Below are positions 41,944-52,450 of a stretch of DNA of 64,000 bases, piece after piece. The stretch is from NCBI RefSeq assembly GCF_900115495.1, contig NZ_FOWR01000008.1, positions 62,001 through 126,000 on the forward strand. Reading direction: 5' to 3'. Position numbers and translations under genes: made by a program. How positions within the stretch are numbered: position 1 is the first letter of the stretch; every line of letters begins with the position of its first letter. Under the pieces are notes generated by a model, which saw only the letters and a program-made list of their open reading frames with translations, made no database searches and was not told the origin of the DNA. Origin of the DNA: Enterovibrio norvegicus DSM 15893 (GTDB taxonomy: Bacteria > Pseudomonadota > Gammaproteobacteria > Enterobacterales > Vibrionaceae).

Positions 41944-43431
41944 ATGAAAATATCCGACTTATGGTTGGCGGGATTTCTATTCCTTTTTTCCATCCCAACC
42001 AACGCCAGTACCCTCAATTTCACGTCCGATGCCGAGCTGGATGCAGCGCTCCGACAACGAATTTCTCAACTGAGCCTCACAGGAGACCCGCTATCGCCGC
42101 GCTCACTCCCCTCCATCAACACCACCAAAGCACAACTCGGGAAACTGCTGTTTTTCAGTAAAATCCAAAGCGGTAATTTCGACACGGCATGCGTGTCTTG
42201 CCATCATCCCATGTTAGGCGGCGCCGATGCGCTCTCGATCGCCATAGGCGTTGATACCCTCAACCCTAACTTGCTCGGTCCAGGTCGCGAACACCGATCA
42301 ACCGCGCCTTTCTACGATGGCGGCCCCACAATGCCCCGAAATGTCCCAACCAGTTTCAACCTTGGCTTTTGGGATAAGCATATTTTTCACGATGGGCGGG
42401 TGGAAGCCTTGTTGCCGCTTCCCTTCCAACATGGTGCCATTGGCGGCATAAGTACGCCGGATTCAGGCAAAGACTTGCCAGATCCCGATGCCGGCAACAA
42501 CCTCAGCACCGCACAAGCTGCCTTCCCACAAATCACGCTTGAAGAGATGCGAGGGTTTACCTTTGCAGAAGGGTTATCAAATCAAGAAACACGGGAGCGG
42601 GTTGCGGCGAGAATGCGGGGAGAACTTGAGCCTTTGGCATTGAATCAATGGCCAGCGCTTTTTCGTGAAACGTTTAACCTTCCCGACGTCCCACTCAACG
42701 AAGTGATCACGCCTGCTGCCATCCGAGAAGTGCTGGCGGCATACATGCGCTCTCAGGTCTTTGTCGATAACCCATGGTTTGATTACGTTCAGGGCAACAC
42801 CCTCGCGCTCACGCCACAGGAAAAACGCGGTGCTTTTAAATTTCTTTCTCGTGAAAATGTCGGCGGGTTTAATTGTCAAAACTGCCACAGCGGCAATCTG
42901 ATGACGGATGAAGGCTTTCATAACCTCGCCATGCCACAGCTAGGACGAGGTAAAGGTGATAGCTATACACGTACAAATGATTTTGGACGTTACCGAGAGA
43001 CCTACCGTTTTAACGATTTATTCGCCTTCAGGACGCCGTCACTGCTCAATGTAGAGATCACTGGCCCCTATGGTCATGCAGGTGCATATAGCACCTTAGA
43101 GGACACCATACGCCATCATATGAACCCTACGGTAGCCATAGCACGTTATCAATATGACGGCACACAGCCTTCTGTTCAGCAAAGTGATATGCAAAACAAT
43201 TCGCAAGAAGCAATAAACATCTTGTTTGTTCAGCAAATTGTTGGTGTCAGTAAACTCAACAATCACGCTTACAATGAGGAAGATATTCAAGACTTGGCCG
43301 CTTTTCTTCGCACCTTGAGCGATCCATGTGTGAAAGATCGCCAGTGTATGGCGCCATGGCTCGTCGATAACGACATCGACCCTGATGGCTTGCGCATTGA
43401 AGCCGTCGATATCAACTTGCAACCGCTCTAA
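41944..43431 (+). CDS. Di-heme cytochrome c peroxidase/MauG family protein
   Basis: 495 residues with a signal peptide (MKISDLWLAGFLFLFSIPTNA) for periplasmic export. Two CXXCH haem sites are present: CVSCH at 83-87 and CQNCH at 311-315, so it is a di-haem protein. Motifs LGKLLFFSK, CVSCHHPMLGGAD and RTPSLLNVEITGPYGHAGAYSTLEDTIRHH are typical of bacterial cytochrome c peroxidases. It is longer than the classical enzymes (about 330-350), with extra sequence between the haem domains, placing it among the larger MauG-like forms of unclear substrate. It could reduce H2O2 or modify another protein. Single gene; an inverted-repeat copy lies just upstream. Confidence 0.9.
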   Translation: MKISDLWLAGFLFLFSIPTNASTLNFTSDAELDAALRQRISQLSLTGDPLSPRSLPSINTTKAQLGKLLFFSKIQSGNFDTACVSCHHPMLGGADALSIAIGVDTLNPNLLGPGREHRSTAPFYDGGPTMPRNVPTSFNLGFWDKHIFHDGRVEALLPLPFQHGAIGGISTPDSGKDLPDPDAGNNLSTAQAAFPQITLEEMRGFTFAEGLSNQETRERVAARMRGELEPLALNQWPALFRETFNLPDVPLNEVITPAAIREVLAAYMRSQVFVDNPWFDYVQGNTLALTPQEKRGAFKFLSRENVGGFNCQNCHSGNLMTDEGFHNLAMPQLGRGKGDSYTRTNDFGRYRETYRFNDLFAFRTPSLLNVEITGPYGHAGAYSTLEDTIRHHMNPTVAIARYQYDGTQPSVQQSDMQNNSQEAINILFVQQIVGVSKLNNHAYNEEDIQDLAAFLRTLSDPCVKDRQCMAPWLVDNDIDPDGLRIEAVDINLQPL

Positions 43432-43531
43432 ACTAAACAACGCTGTTGACGTCGAACTGACGGTTTTACTCTGGCCAAAAAGTGTTTAATTGGGCTGGAT
43501 AACTGCGTCAGGACAGCGAAACCCTAGGCAT

Positions 43532-43557
43532 AAAAAAGCCCGGCGATTGCCGGGCTT
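43532..43557 (-). terminator. Terminator after icd
   Basis: AAGCCCGGC, loop GATT, GCCGGGCTT with AAAAAA on the proximal + side, that is a T run when read on the minus strand. Confidence 0.88.
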
Positions 43558-43579
43558 AGAAACAAGTGAATCCTATGGA

Positions 43580-44830
43580 TTACATTTGTTGAATCATGTC
43601 TTCTGCAAACTCAGAACACTTACGTAGCGTTGCGCCGTCCATGAGACGTTCGAAATCGTAGGTTACTGTCTTGTTAGCGATCGCTTTTTCCATAGAAGAA
43701 ATGATCAGGTCTGCTGCTTCAGTCCAACCTAGGTGACGAAGCATCATTTCTGCAGAAAGGATCAGTGAACCAGGGTTAACCTTGTCCTGACCTGCATACT
43801 TAGGTGCAGTACCGTGCGTTGCTTCAAACAGTGCAATGCCGTCACCGATGTTTGCACCCGGTGCGATACCGATACCACCAACCTGTGCCGCAAGTGCATC
43901 AGACACATAGTCACCGTTAAGGTTCATGGTGGCAATCACATCGTACTCAGCAGGACGAAGAAGGATTTGCTGAAGGAATGCATCAGCAATGACATCTTTG
44001 ATGATGATTTCTTTGCCCGTGTTCGGGTTTTTCAACGTCATCCATGGACCACCGTCCAACAACTCAGCACCGAACTCTTCTTTTGCTACTTCATAGCCCC
44101 AATCTTTGAAGGCACCTTCGGTGAACTTCATGATGTTGCCTTTGTGAACCAGTGTCATTGAGTCACGATCGTTGTCGATAGTGTACTGGATTGCCGCGCG
44201 AACAAGACGCTTAGTACCTTGCTCAGAAACAGGCTTGATACCGATACCACATTCCTCGTCGAAACGGATTTTGGTTGCGCCCATTTCTTCTTTTAGGAAT
44301 TTGATGATTTTGTCTGCTTCAGCAGTGCCTGCTTTGAATTCAACACCTGCGTAGATATCTTCTGAGTTTTCACGGTAGATAACCATGTCAGTCAGTTCAG
44401 GTTGTTTTAGCGGGCTTGGAACCCCCTCAAAATAACGAACAGGGCGAGCACAGATATACAGGTCAAGCTCTTGACGAAGGGCTACGTTCAAAGAACGGAT
44501 ACCGCCGCCTACTGGCGTCGTTAGAGGACCTTTAATTGCTACTTTGTAATCACGGATAAAATCGAGGGTTTCAGTAGGTAACCACTCATCTTCGCCGTAG
44601 ATCTGGGTTGATTTCTCACCGGTATAGATTTCCATCCAGGAGATCTTACGGTCACCGCCGTAAGCCTTTTCAACCGCAGCATCAACAACTTTGATCATCG
44701 CAGGGCTAACATCAACGCCAATACCGTCACCTTCAATGTAAGGAATGACAGGGTTATTAGGAACGACCAGCTTGCCGTTTTCTACTGCAATTTTCTGACC
44801 ATCAGCTGGCACGACTACTTTACTTTCCAT
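43580..44830 (-). CDS. icd: NADP-dependent isocitrate dehydrogenase
   Basis: 416 residues, exactly E. coli length. It oxidises isocitrate to 2-oxoglutarate in the TCA cycle. The substrate/phosphorylation serine is Ser113 in [13 protein letters not shown], the AceK target, so phospho-regulation at the glyoxylate branch is possible. The metal/isocitrate motif [19 protein letters not shown] and the NADP region HGTAPKYAG are present. TAGGAGA precedes the ATG. It is divergent from rluE. Confidence 0.98.
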   Translation of the reverse strand: MESKVVVPADGQKIAVENGKLVVPNNPVIPYIEGDGIGVDVSPAMIKVVDAAVEKAYGGDRKISWMEIYTGEKSTQIYGEDEWLPTETLDFIRDYKVAIKGPLTTPVGGGIRSLNVALRQELDLYICARPVRYFEGVPSPLKQPELTDMVIYRENSEDIYAGVEFKAGTAEADKIIKFLKEEMGATKIRFDEECGIGIKPVSEQGTKRLVRAAIQYTIDNDRDSMTLVHKGNIMKFTEGAFKDWGYEVAKEEFGAELLDGGPWMTLKNPNTGKEIIIKDVIADAFLQQILLRPAEYDVIATMNLNGDYVSDALAAQVGGIGIAPGANIGDGIALFEATHGTAPKYAGQDKVNPGSLILSAEMMLRHLGWTEAADLIISSMEKAIANKTVTYDFERLMDGATLRKCSEFAEDMIQQM

Positions 44831-44842
44831 TTAATTCTCCTA

Positions 44843-44946
44843 GCGTCCATTTGTTATCTTTTGCTCACCAAACAGAGCAATTTTCTGGCACACCGGAAAC
44901 GTCCATTTGTTCCAAATTGGTGCAACAGGTAATTGTTCTGTTTGGT
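44843..44946. repeat. Nested inverted and direct repeats in the icd leader region
   Basis: ACCAAACAGAGCAATT (44867-44882) and AATTGTTCTGTTTGGT (44931-44946) are 16-bp inverted repeats with one mismatch and a 48-bp loop. CGTCCATTTGTT occurs twice as a direct repeat (44844-44855 and 44900-44911). All lie just upstream of icd. Confidence 0.6.
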
Positions 44947-45054
44947 ATAACATGCGGGCAAAAGAATACTGTAAATCATGCAACACGCCAATCACATTAT
45001 TCCATGTATAATACGGAGGTCTCATTTGTTACCTGACCTGATTGACAGTATTTA

Positions 45055-45714
45055 ATGACGTTTAAAACCACCCCAAAAAGAAGCGCAAAAACATCCGCTT
45101 CAATGCAAAATTCTCGACGCACTTCACGCTTGCGTTCCAATAAACCTGCGCGCCCGAAAGGTCCGACGAAAATCATCCTTTTCAACAAGCCGTTCAACAC
45201 CTTGACGCAGTTCACAGGTGAACTGGGAGATTCGACGTTAGCCGACTTTATTCCTGTGAAGGATGTCTATGCCGCCGGTCGCCTCGACAAAGACAGCGAA
45301 GGGCTTTTAGTGCTGACCAATGACGGCATTCTTCAAGCACGATTAACGCAGCCAAAGTCTAAATCACCAAAAACCTACTGGGTACAAGTTGAAGGTATCC
45401 CAAGTGAGGATTCTCTCAACCGCCTGCGCGACGGTGTCGAGTTAAACGATGGGTGGACATTGCCAGCAAGCATCGAACTCATGCAAGAACCGACCATTTG
45501 GGATCGCAATCCGCCGATCCGCCACCGCCCTTCCATCCCCACAAGTTGGATCGCAATTACCTTGGAAGAGGGCCGTAACCGCCAAGTACGCAGAATGACA
45601 GCAGCCGTTGGCCACCCTACTCTGCGCCTGATTCGTCATCGGATGGGAGAATGGACGGTCGACGATATGCAGCCGGGCGAATGGAAAGAGGTTTCTCTTC
45701 CTCAAAAACAATGA
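45055..45714 (+). CDS. rluE: 23S rRNA pseudouridine(2457) synthase
   Basis: 219 residues (E. coli 217). RsuA/RluE-family enzyme without an S4 domain. The catalytic Asp lies in the [18 protein letters not shown] motif (Asp about 78), with [11 protein letters not shown] and [23 protein letters not shown] completing the fold. The N-terminal 38 residues are very basic, as in E. coli RluE. The start lacks a clear SD; an in-frame ATG at 45103 is an alternative. In E. coli nudJ follows; here mnmA comes next. Confidence 0.95.
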   Translation: MTFKTTPKRSAKTSASMQNSRRTSRLRSNKPARPKGPTKIILFNKPFNTLTQFTGELGDSTLADFIPVKDVYAAGRLDKDSEGLLVLTNDGILQARLTQPKSKSPKTYWVQVEGIPSEDSLNRLRDGVELNDGWTLPASIELMQEPTIWDRNPPIRHRPSIPTSWIAITLEEGRNRQVRRMTAAVGHPTLRLIRHRMGEWTVDDMQPGEWKEVSLPQKQ

Positions 45715-45799
45715 AAATGTGATTGAGTTCTCATCTGTAACAGCGCAAAGGTTTCTGGTAAACTCTGCCACCGATTTAATTGGAGCTTGAAATTTCGTC

Positions 45800-46912
45800 A
45801 TGTCAGATAACAGCAGCAAAAAAGTTATCGTCGGTATGTCCGGCGGCGTCGATTCCTCAGTATCAGCTTATCTACTGAAGCAGCAAGGCTATCAGGTAGA
45901 AGGCCTTTTCATGAAAAACTGGGAAGAAGACGATAACGACGAGTACTGTTCGGCAGCGGAAGATCTGGCCGATGCACAGGCCGTCTGCGACAAGCTTGGT
46001 ATTGAGATGCACACCATTAACTTTGCAGCTGAATACTGGGACAACGTCTTTGAACACTTTCTTAAAGAGTACAAAGCGGGTCGTACGCCTAATCCAGACA
46101 TTCTTTGTAACAAAGAAATCAAGTTTAAAGCTTTCTTAGAATTTGCTGATGAAGTGCTTGAAGCTGACTACATCGCCATGGGTCACTATGTACGTCGTAC
46201 TTTCCCAACTCAGGAAGGCGAAAAAGCGCAAATGCTGCGCGGCGTGGATAACAACAAAGACCAAAGCTACTTCTTGTACACCCTGAGCCACGAGCAAGTT
46301 GCCCGCAGCCTGTTTCCTGTGGGTGAGTTAGAAAAACCAGAAGTGCGCCGTATCGCAGAAGAACAAGACCTGATCACCGCGAAGAAGAAAGATTCGACCG
46401 GCATTTGCTTCATCGGTGAACGTAAATTCACTGATTTCTTGTCAAAATACCTGCCAGCACAACCAGGTGTGATTGAAACCACCGAAGGTGACGCTATTGG
46501 CGAACACCAAGGCTTGATGTACCACACACTGGGTCAACGTAAAGGCCTACACATCGGTGGTCAAAAAGGCGGTGGCGGCCTAGAAGCTGCTTGGTATGTG
46601 GTTGATAAAGATGTTGAACGCAATGTGTTGATTGTTGCTCAAGGCCATGATCACCCACGTCTATTCTCAAAAGGTTTGATCGCCGCTCAACTTCATTGGG
46701 TTGATCGCGCAACAATGACAGAACCATTGAAGTGCACCGTAAAAACGCGATACCGCCAAACAGACATATCATGTACCATCGAGCCAATTGATGGAGACCA
46801 GATCAAAGTCATCTTTGATGAACCGCAAGCCGCGGTTACCCCTGGTCAATCAGCCGTATTTTATTCCGGTGATGTGTGTCTAGGCGGCGGCATCATCGAA
46901 GCGCGTATTTAA
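45800..46912 (+). CDS. mnmA: tRNA-specific 2-thiouridylase MnmA
   Basis: 370 residues (E. coli 368). It thiolates U34 of Lys, Glu and Gln tRNAs. PP-loop GMSGGVDSS (12-20); catalytic cysteines Cys103 ([10 protein letters not shown]) and Cys203 ([10 protein letters not shown]). It is followed 13 bp later by hflD and then purB, the conserved order. Confidence 0.98.
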   Translation: MSDNSSKKVIVGMSGGVDSSVSAYLLKQQGYQVEGLFMKNWEEDDNDEYCSAAEDLADAQAVCDKLGIEMHTINFAAEYWDNVFEHFLKEYKAGRTPNPDILCNKEIKFKAFLEFADEVLEADYIAMGHYVRRTFPTQEGEKAQMLRGVDNNKDQSYFLYTLSHEQVARSLFPVGELEKPEVRRIAEEQDLITAKKKDSTGICFIGERKFTDFLSKYLPAQPGVIETTEGDAIGEHQGLMYHTLGQRKGLHIGGQKGGGGLEAAWYVVDKDVERNVLIVAQGHDHPRLFSKGLIAAQLHWVDRATMTEPLKCTVKTRYRQTDISCTIEPIDGDQIKVIFDEPQAAVTPGQSAVFYSGDVCLGGGIIEARI

Positions 46913-46925
46913 GGAGCAATCGTCA

Positions 46926-47546
46926 GTGGCTAATACTTTGTTTGATCGTACCATCGCTTTCGCGAGTATCTGTCAATCTGTCAAACTTGTTCAAGAGGTC
47001 GCTCGCACAGGCACCTGTGATCGCGATACGCTCAGCGCAAGCTTAAACAGTATTATCGTCACCAACCCTGCTTCGACGATTGAGGTTTTCGGCAAAGAAG
47101 AAAACCTTAATCTTGGTTTGACTACCCTCATTAACGAGTTAGACAACAGCCCTGGTGGCAGTGAACTCACTCGTTATCTGATCAATATTCTGGCTTTGGA
47201 ACGTAAGCTAGCAGGCCGTCGCGACAGCCTCGCACAGCTTGGTGATCGCTTAGACACCATCCAACGTCAGGTTCAACACTTTGACCTGCTTGATGAACAA
47301 ATGGTAAGCAACCTTGCCAGTGTTTACTTGGATACTATTAGCCCGCTGGGGCCAAGGATCCAAGTGACAGGCACACCAGCACAGCTTCAAATAACTGGCG
47401 TACAACATAAAGTACGTGCGTTATTGCTTTCGGGTATCCGAAGCGCCGTGCTTTGGCGTCAGGTTGGCGGCAAACGCCGTCATCTTATCTTTGGTCGCAA
47501 ACAAATGATCGAGCAGGCCAAAATCATCTTAGCCCGAAATTCGTAA
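46926..47546 (+). CDS. hflD: High-frequency lysogenisation protein HflD homologue
   Basis: 206 residues. In E. coli HflD is a peripheral inner-membrane protein that binds phage lambda CII; its normal role is unclear. The pattern of [36 protein letters not shown] and [22 protein letters not shown] matches the family. The start codon is GTG (46926) with AAGGAG 9 nt upstream. It sits between mnmA and purB with 13-21 bp gaps, so the three form an operon. Confidence 0.94.
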   Translation: MANTLFDRTIAFASICQSVKLVQEVARTGTCDRDTLSASLNSIIVTNPASTIEVFGKEENLNLGLTTLINELDNSPGGSELTRYLINILALERKLAGRRDSLAQLGDRLDTIQRQVQHFDLLDEQMVSNLASVYLDTISPLGPRIQVTGTPAQLQITGVQHKVRALLLSGIRSAVLWRQVGGKRRHLIFGRKQMIEQAKIILARNS

Positions 47547-47552
47547 TTTTAA

Positions 47553-48938
<1,386 letters not shown>

Positions 48939-48975
48939 GCGATTGTTCTTTCTGCCACTTCGTGCAGAATGATTG

Positions 48976-49003
48976 AAGCCCGGTTCTGCCGGGCTTTTTA
49001 TTT
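48976..49003 (+). terminator. Terminator after purB
   Basis: AAGCCCGG, loop TTCTG, CCGGGCTTTTTATTT. Confidence 0.88.
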
Positions 49004-49032
49004 CTTTCGCGTCTCTGCATATTCACCATGCT

Positions 49033-49217
49033 TGGGTATGTACCCAATCAAGCTGAAGATGCTCGATTTCAGAGGGCCTCCCTTCGGGCGAGTTTACTGA
49101 CGCCATGCTCGGTGTTATCTCTTTTTGATGGAGATCACCACATCGGCAAAGGGACGCCTAGATCATAACGTCAGTAAACCTCGCTGAATCCTGCATCTTC
49201 AGGTTGTTTGGGTATAT
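49033..49217. mobile_element. MITE-like inverted-repeat element
   Basis: About 185 bp with long imperfect terminal inverted repeats. The left end reads TACCCAATCAAGCTGAAGAT (49041) through TTTACTGACG (49093-49102); the right end is its complement, from CGTCAGTAAACCTCGCTGAA (49169) through TCTTCAGGTTGTTTGGGTATATA. The arms agree at most positions except for a 16-bp GC-rich insertion in the left arm (around 49071-49086). The 66-bp centre has no ORF. The size, the arms, the lack of coding capacity and related copies elsewhere in the window suggest a non-autonomous element. No target-site duplication is certain. Confidence 0.65.
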
Positions 49218-49251
49218 ACTTGAGCCCATTCTTAGAAAACTGCACCCCCTT

Positions 49252-50385
49252 ATGTATCAATTAAATTTCGACCTAAACAGCTTCCTTTCTACGCATTGGC
49301 ATAGAAAGCCAACCATCATTCGCAATGGCTTCGTTGAATTTGATGATCCAATCACGCCAGATGAATTGGCGGGATTGGCGATGGAAGAAGAAATTGATTC
49401 TCGCTTCGTCACGAACCTGGATGGCAACTGGCAAGCCCAGCATGGCCCTTTCGAAAATTTCGACGACTTCCCTGACACCCACTCTCAACTGGTTATTCAA
49501 GCGGCAAACCACTGGCACCCAGGGTTACGCGAATTGGCAGAACCCTTCCGTGTTCTACCAAATTGGTTGTTTGATGATGTGATGATCTGCCTATCTATGC
49601 CAAATGGCGGCGTAGGCCCACATATCGACCAATACGATGTGTTTATCATTCAAGGGATGGGTAAACGTCGTTGGCGCGTGGGTGACAAAGGCGATTACAA
49701 AGACGCTAACCACCACACGGGCTTGCGTCAAATTGAAGGCTTTGATCCGATCATTGATGAAGTACTCGAGCCGGGCGATATTTTGTATATCCCACCAGGT
49801 TTCCCGCATGAAGGGAACACCATCGATGTGTCGATGAGCTACTCTATTGGTTACCGTTCTCCGAAGAAGCTAGAACTACTGAGCGGCTTTGCAGACTACG
49901 TGCTGACGAATGAGTTGGGTGACATTCACTACTACGATCCCAACCTGCAAACCCGTGAAGAACACGGTATGATCCCAACCGCTGAGTTTGACGCGCTGAA
50001 CAACATGCTGATGAAGTTGTTGAACGATCCGAAAGCGAAATCACGCTGGATGGGCGAGCAACTAAGCCAGTCACGCCATGAGTTAGACATCATGCCAGCA
50101 GAGCCGCCATGGGCAGCGGATGAGCTTTTCCAATTCATGGAAGAAAACTTGGTACTGGAGAAAGTCTCTGGCCTAAAAGCGCTTTACCACGAAGACGACC
50201 TGTCGGTGATTTTCCTGAACGGTGAATCGATCGAACTGCCTGAAGGTTGTGAAGCTGCGGCGCGTGTGTTGTGTGACCAAGAAGCCTTTACCGGTGAAGA
50301 TTTAGGCCCGATTGCCAACAACCCTGCATTGCTTGCATTGTTGCTTGAACTTTGCAACCAAGGTTATTGGTATCCGCAGGCTTAA
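49252..50385 (+). CDS. roxA: Ribosomal protein uL16 3-arginine hydroxylase (RoxA/YcfD)
   Basis: 377 residues (E. coli 373). JmjC-type Fe(II)/2-oxoglutarate dioxygenase of the cytoplasm that hydroxylates an Arg of ribosomal protein L16. Iron ligands are His124 and Asp126 (GPHIDQYDVF) and His186 (PPGFPHEGN), nearly the E. coli numbering. The C-terminal winged-helix region follows. The ATG at 49252 (MYQLNFDLN) is used; an in-frame start 16 codons upstream lies within the edge of the inverted-repeat element and adds unrelated residues. The promoter may lie in or beside that element. Confidence 0.95.
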   Translation: MYQLNFDLNSFLSTHWHRKPTIIRNGFVEFDDPITPDELAGLAMEEEIDSRFVTNLDGNWQAQHGPFENFDDFPDTHSQLVIQAANHWHPGLRELAEPFRVLPNWLFDDVMICLSMPNGGVGPHIDQYDVFIIQGMGKRRWRVGDKGDYKDANHHTGLRQIEGFDPIIDEVLEPGDILYIPPGFPHEGNTIDVSMSYSIGYRSPKKLELLSGFADYVLTNELGDIHYYDPNLQTREEHGMIPTAEFDALNNMLMKLLNDPKAKSRWMGEQLSQSRHELDIMPAEPPWAADELFQFMEENLVLEKVSGLKALYHEDDLSVIFLNGESIELPEGCEAAARVLCDQEAFTGEDLGPIANNPALLALLLELCNQGYWYPQA

Positions 50386-50425
50386 CAGACTGTATTGAGT
50401 GACATACTCGAATGGTATAAACAGC

Positions 50426-50458
50426 AAAAAGCCTTCCAGATGGAAGGCTTTTTTGTTT
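50426..50458. terminator. Bidirectional terminator between roxA and oppF
   Basis: AAAAAGCCTTCCA, loop GA, TGGAAGGCTTTTTTG, usable from both converging sides. Confidence 0.88.
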
Positions 50459-50480
50459 TCCTAGCGTGGAAAAATGACGC

Positions 50481-51476
50481 TTACAAGGTCACTTGAAGAC
50501 ACGACACTGAGTGGTGATCTGTCCCTTCCAATGCAGGCTTTCTTTGCGCACACGCGTCATTCGCTTGCGGACAACGTGTTCGGAAAACACAACCTGACGG
50601 CGGATTCATCGGAGAGGGCAATTCACCTTCTAGCAGTTGAATCTCTTTGTTTCGTTCTTTGTCAGGGTCAGGAATCGGCACCGCCGACATCAACGCTTTA
50701 GTGTATGGGTGTTGAGGGTTATCAAACAGCGCTTTGCTCTCAGCAAGCTCTACCGAGTTACCCAAATACATCACAAGTACACGATCAGAAATGTGCTTCA
50801 CCACCGAAAGGTCGTGTGCAATAAAGATAAGGCTCAAGCCCATCTCTTTTTGCAGTTCTTTCAGAAGGTTTACCACCTGCGCTTGGATAGACACATCCAA
50901 TGCCGACACTGGCTCATCACAAATCACCAGCTTTGGCTTTAAAATCAAAGCACGGGCAATACCGATGCGCTGACACTGACCGCCTGAAAATTCATGCGGG
51001 TAGCGGTTTATCACGTTAGGCAATAAACCGACGCGTGTCATCATGGCTTGAACTTGGGCTTTTACCTCGTCTTTAGACAACTCAGGGTAGAAGGTTTTCA
51101 GCGGCTCAGCAATGATGTCCCCAACGGTCATTCGTGGGTTCAACGACGCCAACGGATCCTGAAATATCATCTGGATTTCTTTGCGTTTCTCACGCATTTC
51201 GTTGCCATGCAGCTTGGTTAAGTCTTTGCCTAGCCAAACCACTTGCCCGTCAGTGGCTTCTACAAGCCCAATGACTGCGCGCGCAAAGGTGGATTTACCA
51301 CAACCCGACTCGCCCACAACGCCGAGCGTTTCCCCTTCATAAAGGCGAATATTGACGCCATCAACCGCTTTCAACACCGCAGGTTTCGCCCAAGGCCACA
51401 TTGATTTGGAAGCGATATTGAAATGCACTTTCAGGTCTTCAATATCCAATAAGAGTTTTTTGTCCATCACGCCCAT
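50481..51476 (-). CDS. oppF: Oligopeptide ABC importer, ATPase OppF
   Basis: 331 residues (E. coli 334). Walker A GESGCGKST, signature SGGQCQRIGIARAL, Walker B VICDEPVSALD, and the C-terminal peptide-transporter zinc/Fe-S-like Cys motif (CVFRTRCPQANDAC). The ATG at 51476 is chosen because it overlaps the oppD stop (TAATG) with GGAGG 7 nt upstream; other in-frame starts lie 6 nt upstream and 9 nt downstream. Last gene of the operon. Confidence 0.96.
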   Translation of the reverse strand: MGVMDKKLLLDIEDLKVHFNIASKSMWPWAKPAVLKAVDGVNIRLYEGETLGVVGESGCGKSTFARAVIGLVEATDGQVVWLGKDLTKLHGNEMREKRKEIQMIFQDPLASLNPRMTVGDIIAEPLKTFYPELSKDEVKAQVQAMMTRVGLLPNVINRYPHEFSGGQCQRIGIARALILKPKLVICDEPVSALDVSIQAQVVNLLKELQKEMGLSLIFIAHDLSVVKHISDRVLVMYLGNSVELAESKALFDNPQHPYTKALMSAVPIPDPDKERNKEIQLLEGELPSPMNPPSGCVFRTRCPQANDACAQRKPALEGTDHHSVSCLQVTL

Positions 51477-52441
51477 TACCACGCCTCCTGATCAGAAAAA
51501 CACGCACGAAGGCGGCCATCACCAAACGGTGTCAGAATCGGAGATTCTTGCTTACAGTGATCATTCACACGGTGACAACGATCTTGATACGGACAGCCCG
51601 GTGGCAGTTTCAGTAAGTTCGGTGGATTCCCTGGAATGGTTGGCAACACCTCACCTTCCGTGTCCAAACGTGGAATCGCCTTCAACAATCCCTCAGTGTA
51701 AGGGTGGCTTGGCGTGTAGAAAATTTCGTTTACACTGCCGTACTCCATCGTTCGGCCAGCATACATCACCAACACTTTGTCACACGAGCCGGCAACAACG
51801 CCCAAGTCATGGGTAATCATGATAATGGCGGTATTGAACTCAGATTTCAGCTCGTTCAATAGCTGCATGATTTGTGCTTGTATCGTGACATCTAATGCGG
51901 TGGTGGGTTCATCCGCGATCAACAGTTTTGGTCGACACAACAGTGCCATCGCAATCATGACTCGCTGGCGCATACCGCCTGAGAACTCATGAGGATACAT
52001 ATGAATGCGTTTTCGCGCTTCCGGGATTTTCACCGCTTCAAGCATACGAATGGATTCTTCAAATGCCTCCGTTTTCCCCATTCCCTTGTGCAACATAAGC
52101 ACTTCGGTTAACTGGTCACTGACTTTCATGTAAGGGTTCAATGACGTCATTGGGTCTTGGAAAATCATCGCGATCTGCTCAGCGCGGATCTTATTCAGTT
52201 CCTTCTCAGGCAAATTCAGAATCTCATTGCCTTCGAACTTGGCACTGCCTTTAACAATGCCGTTTTTCGCCAATAGACCCATGATGGAAAACACGGTTTG
52301 GCTCTTACCTGAACCAGACTCACCAACAATACCCAGCGTTTCGCCGCGATCGAGGGAGAAGTTCAAGTCATTCACTGCGGTGACAAACCCATCTTGAGTT
52401 TTAAATTCCACGCGCAGATCTTTTACATCTAATAGGCTCAT
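51476..52441 (-). CDS. oppD: Oligopeptide ABC importer, ATPase OppD
   Basis: 321 residues. Walker A GESGSGKSQ, signature SGGMRQRVMIAMAL, Walker B LIADEPTTALD and the C-terminal Cys cluster region (CPYQDRCHRVNDHC). With OppF it powers peptide uptake. TAAGGAGGAAGT gives a strong SD. The stop overlaps the oppF start. Confidence 0.97.
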   Translation of the reverse strand: MSLLDVKDLRVEFKTQDGFVTAVNDLNFSLDRGETLGIVGESGSGKSQTVFSIMGLLAKNGIVKGSAKFEGNEILNLPEKELNKIRAEQIAMIFQDPMTSLNPYMKVSDQLTEVLMLHKGMGKTEAFEESIRMLEAVKIPEARKRIHMYPHEFSGGMRQRVMIAMALLCRPKLLIADEPTTALDVTIQAQIMQLLNELKSEFNTAIIMITHDLGVVAGSCDKVLVMYAGRTMEYGSVNEIFYTPSHPYTEGLLKAIPRLDTEGEVLPTIPGNPPNLLKLPPGCPYQDRCHRVNDHCKQESPILTPFGDGRLRACFSDQEAW

Positions 52442-52450
52442 ACTTCCTCC

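Noticed and set aside
49204-49251. 16-codon N-terminal extension of roxA
   Set aside because: It reads into the edge of the inverted-repeat element and lacks homology; the ATG at 49252 matches the family start.
48939-49251. tRNA or small RNA gene between purB and roxA
   Set aside because: No cloverleaf; the paired sequence is explained by the element's inverted termini.
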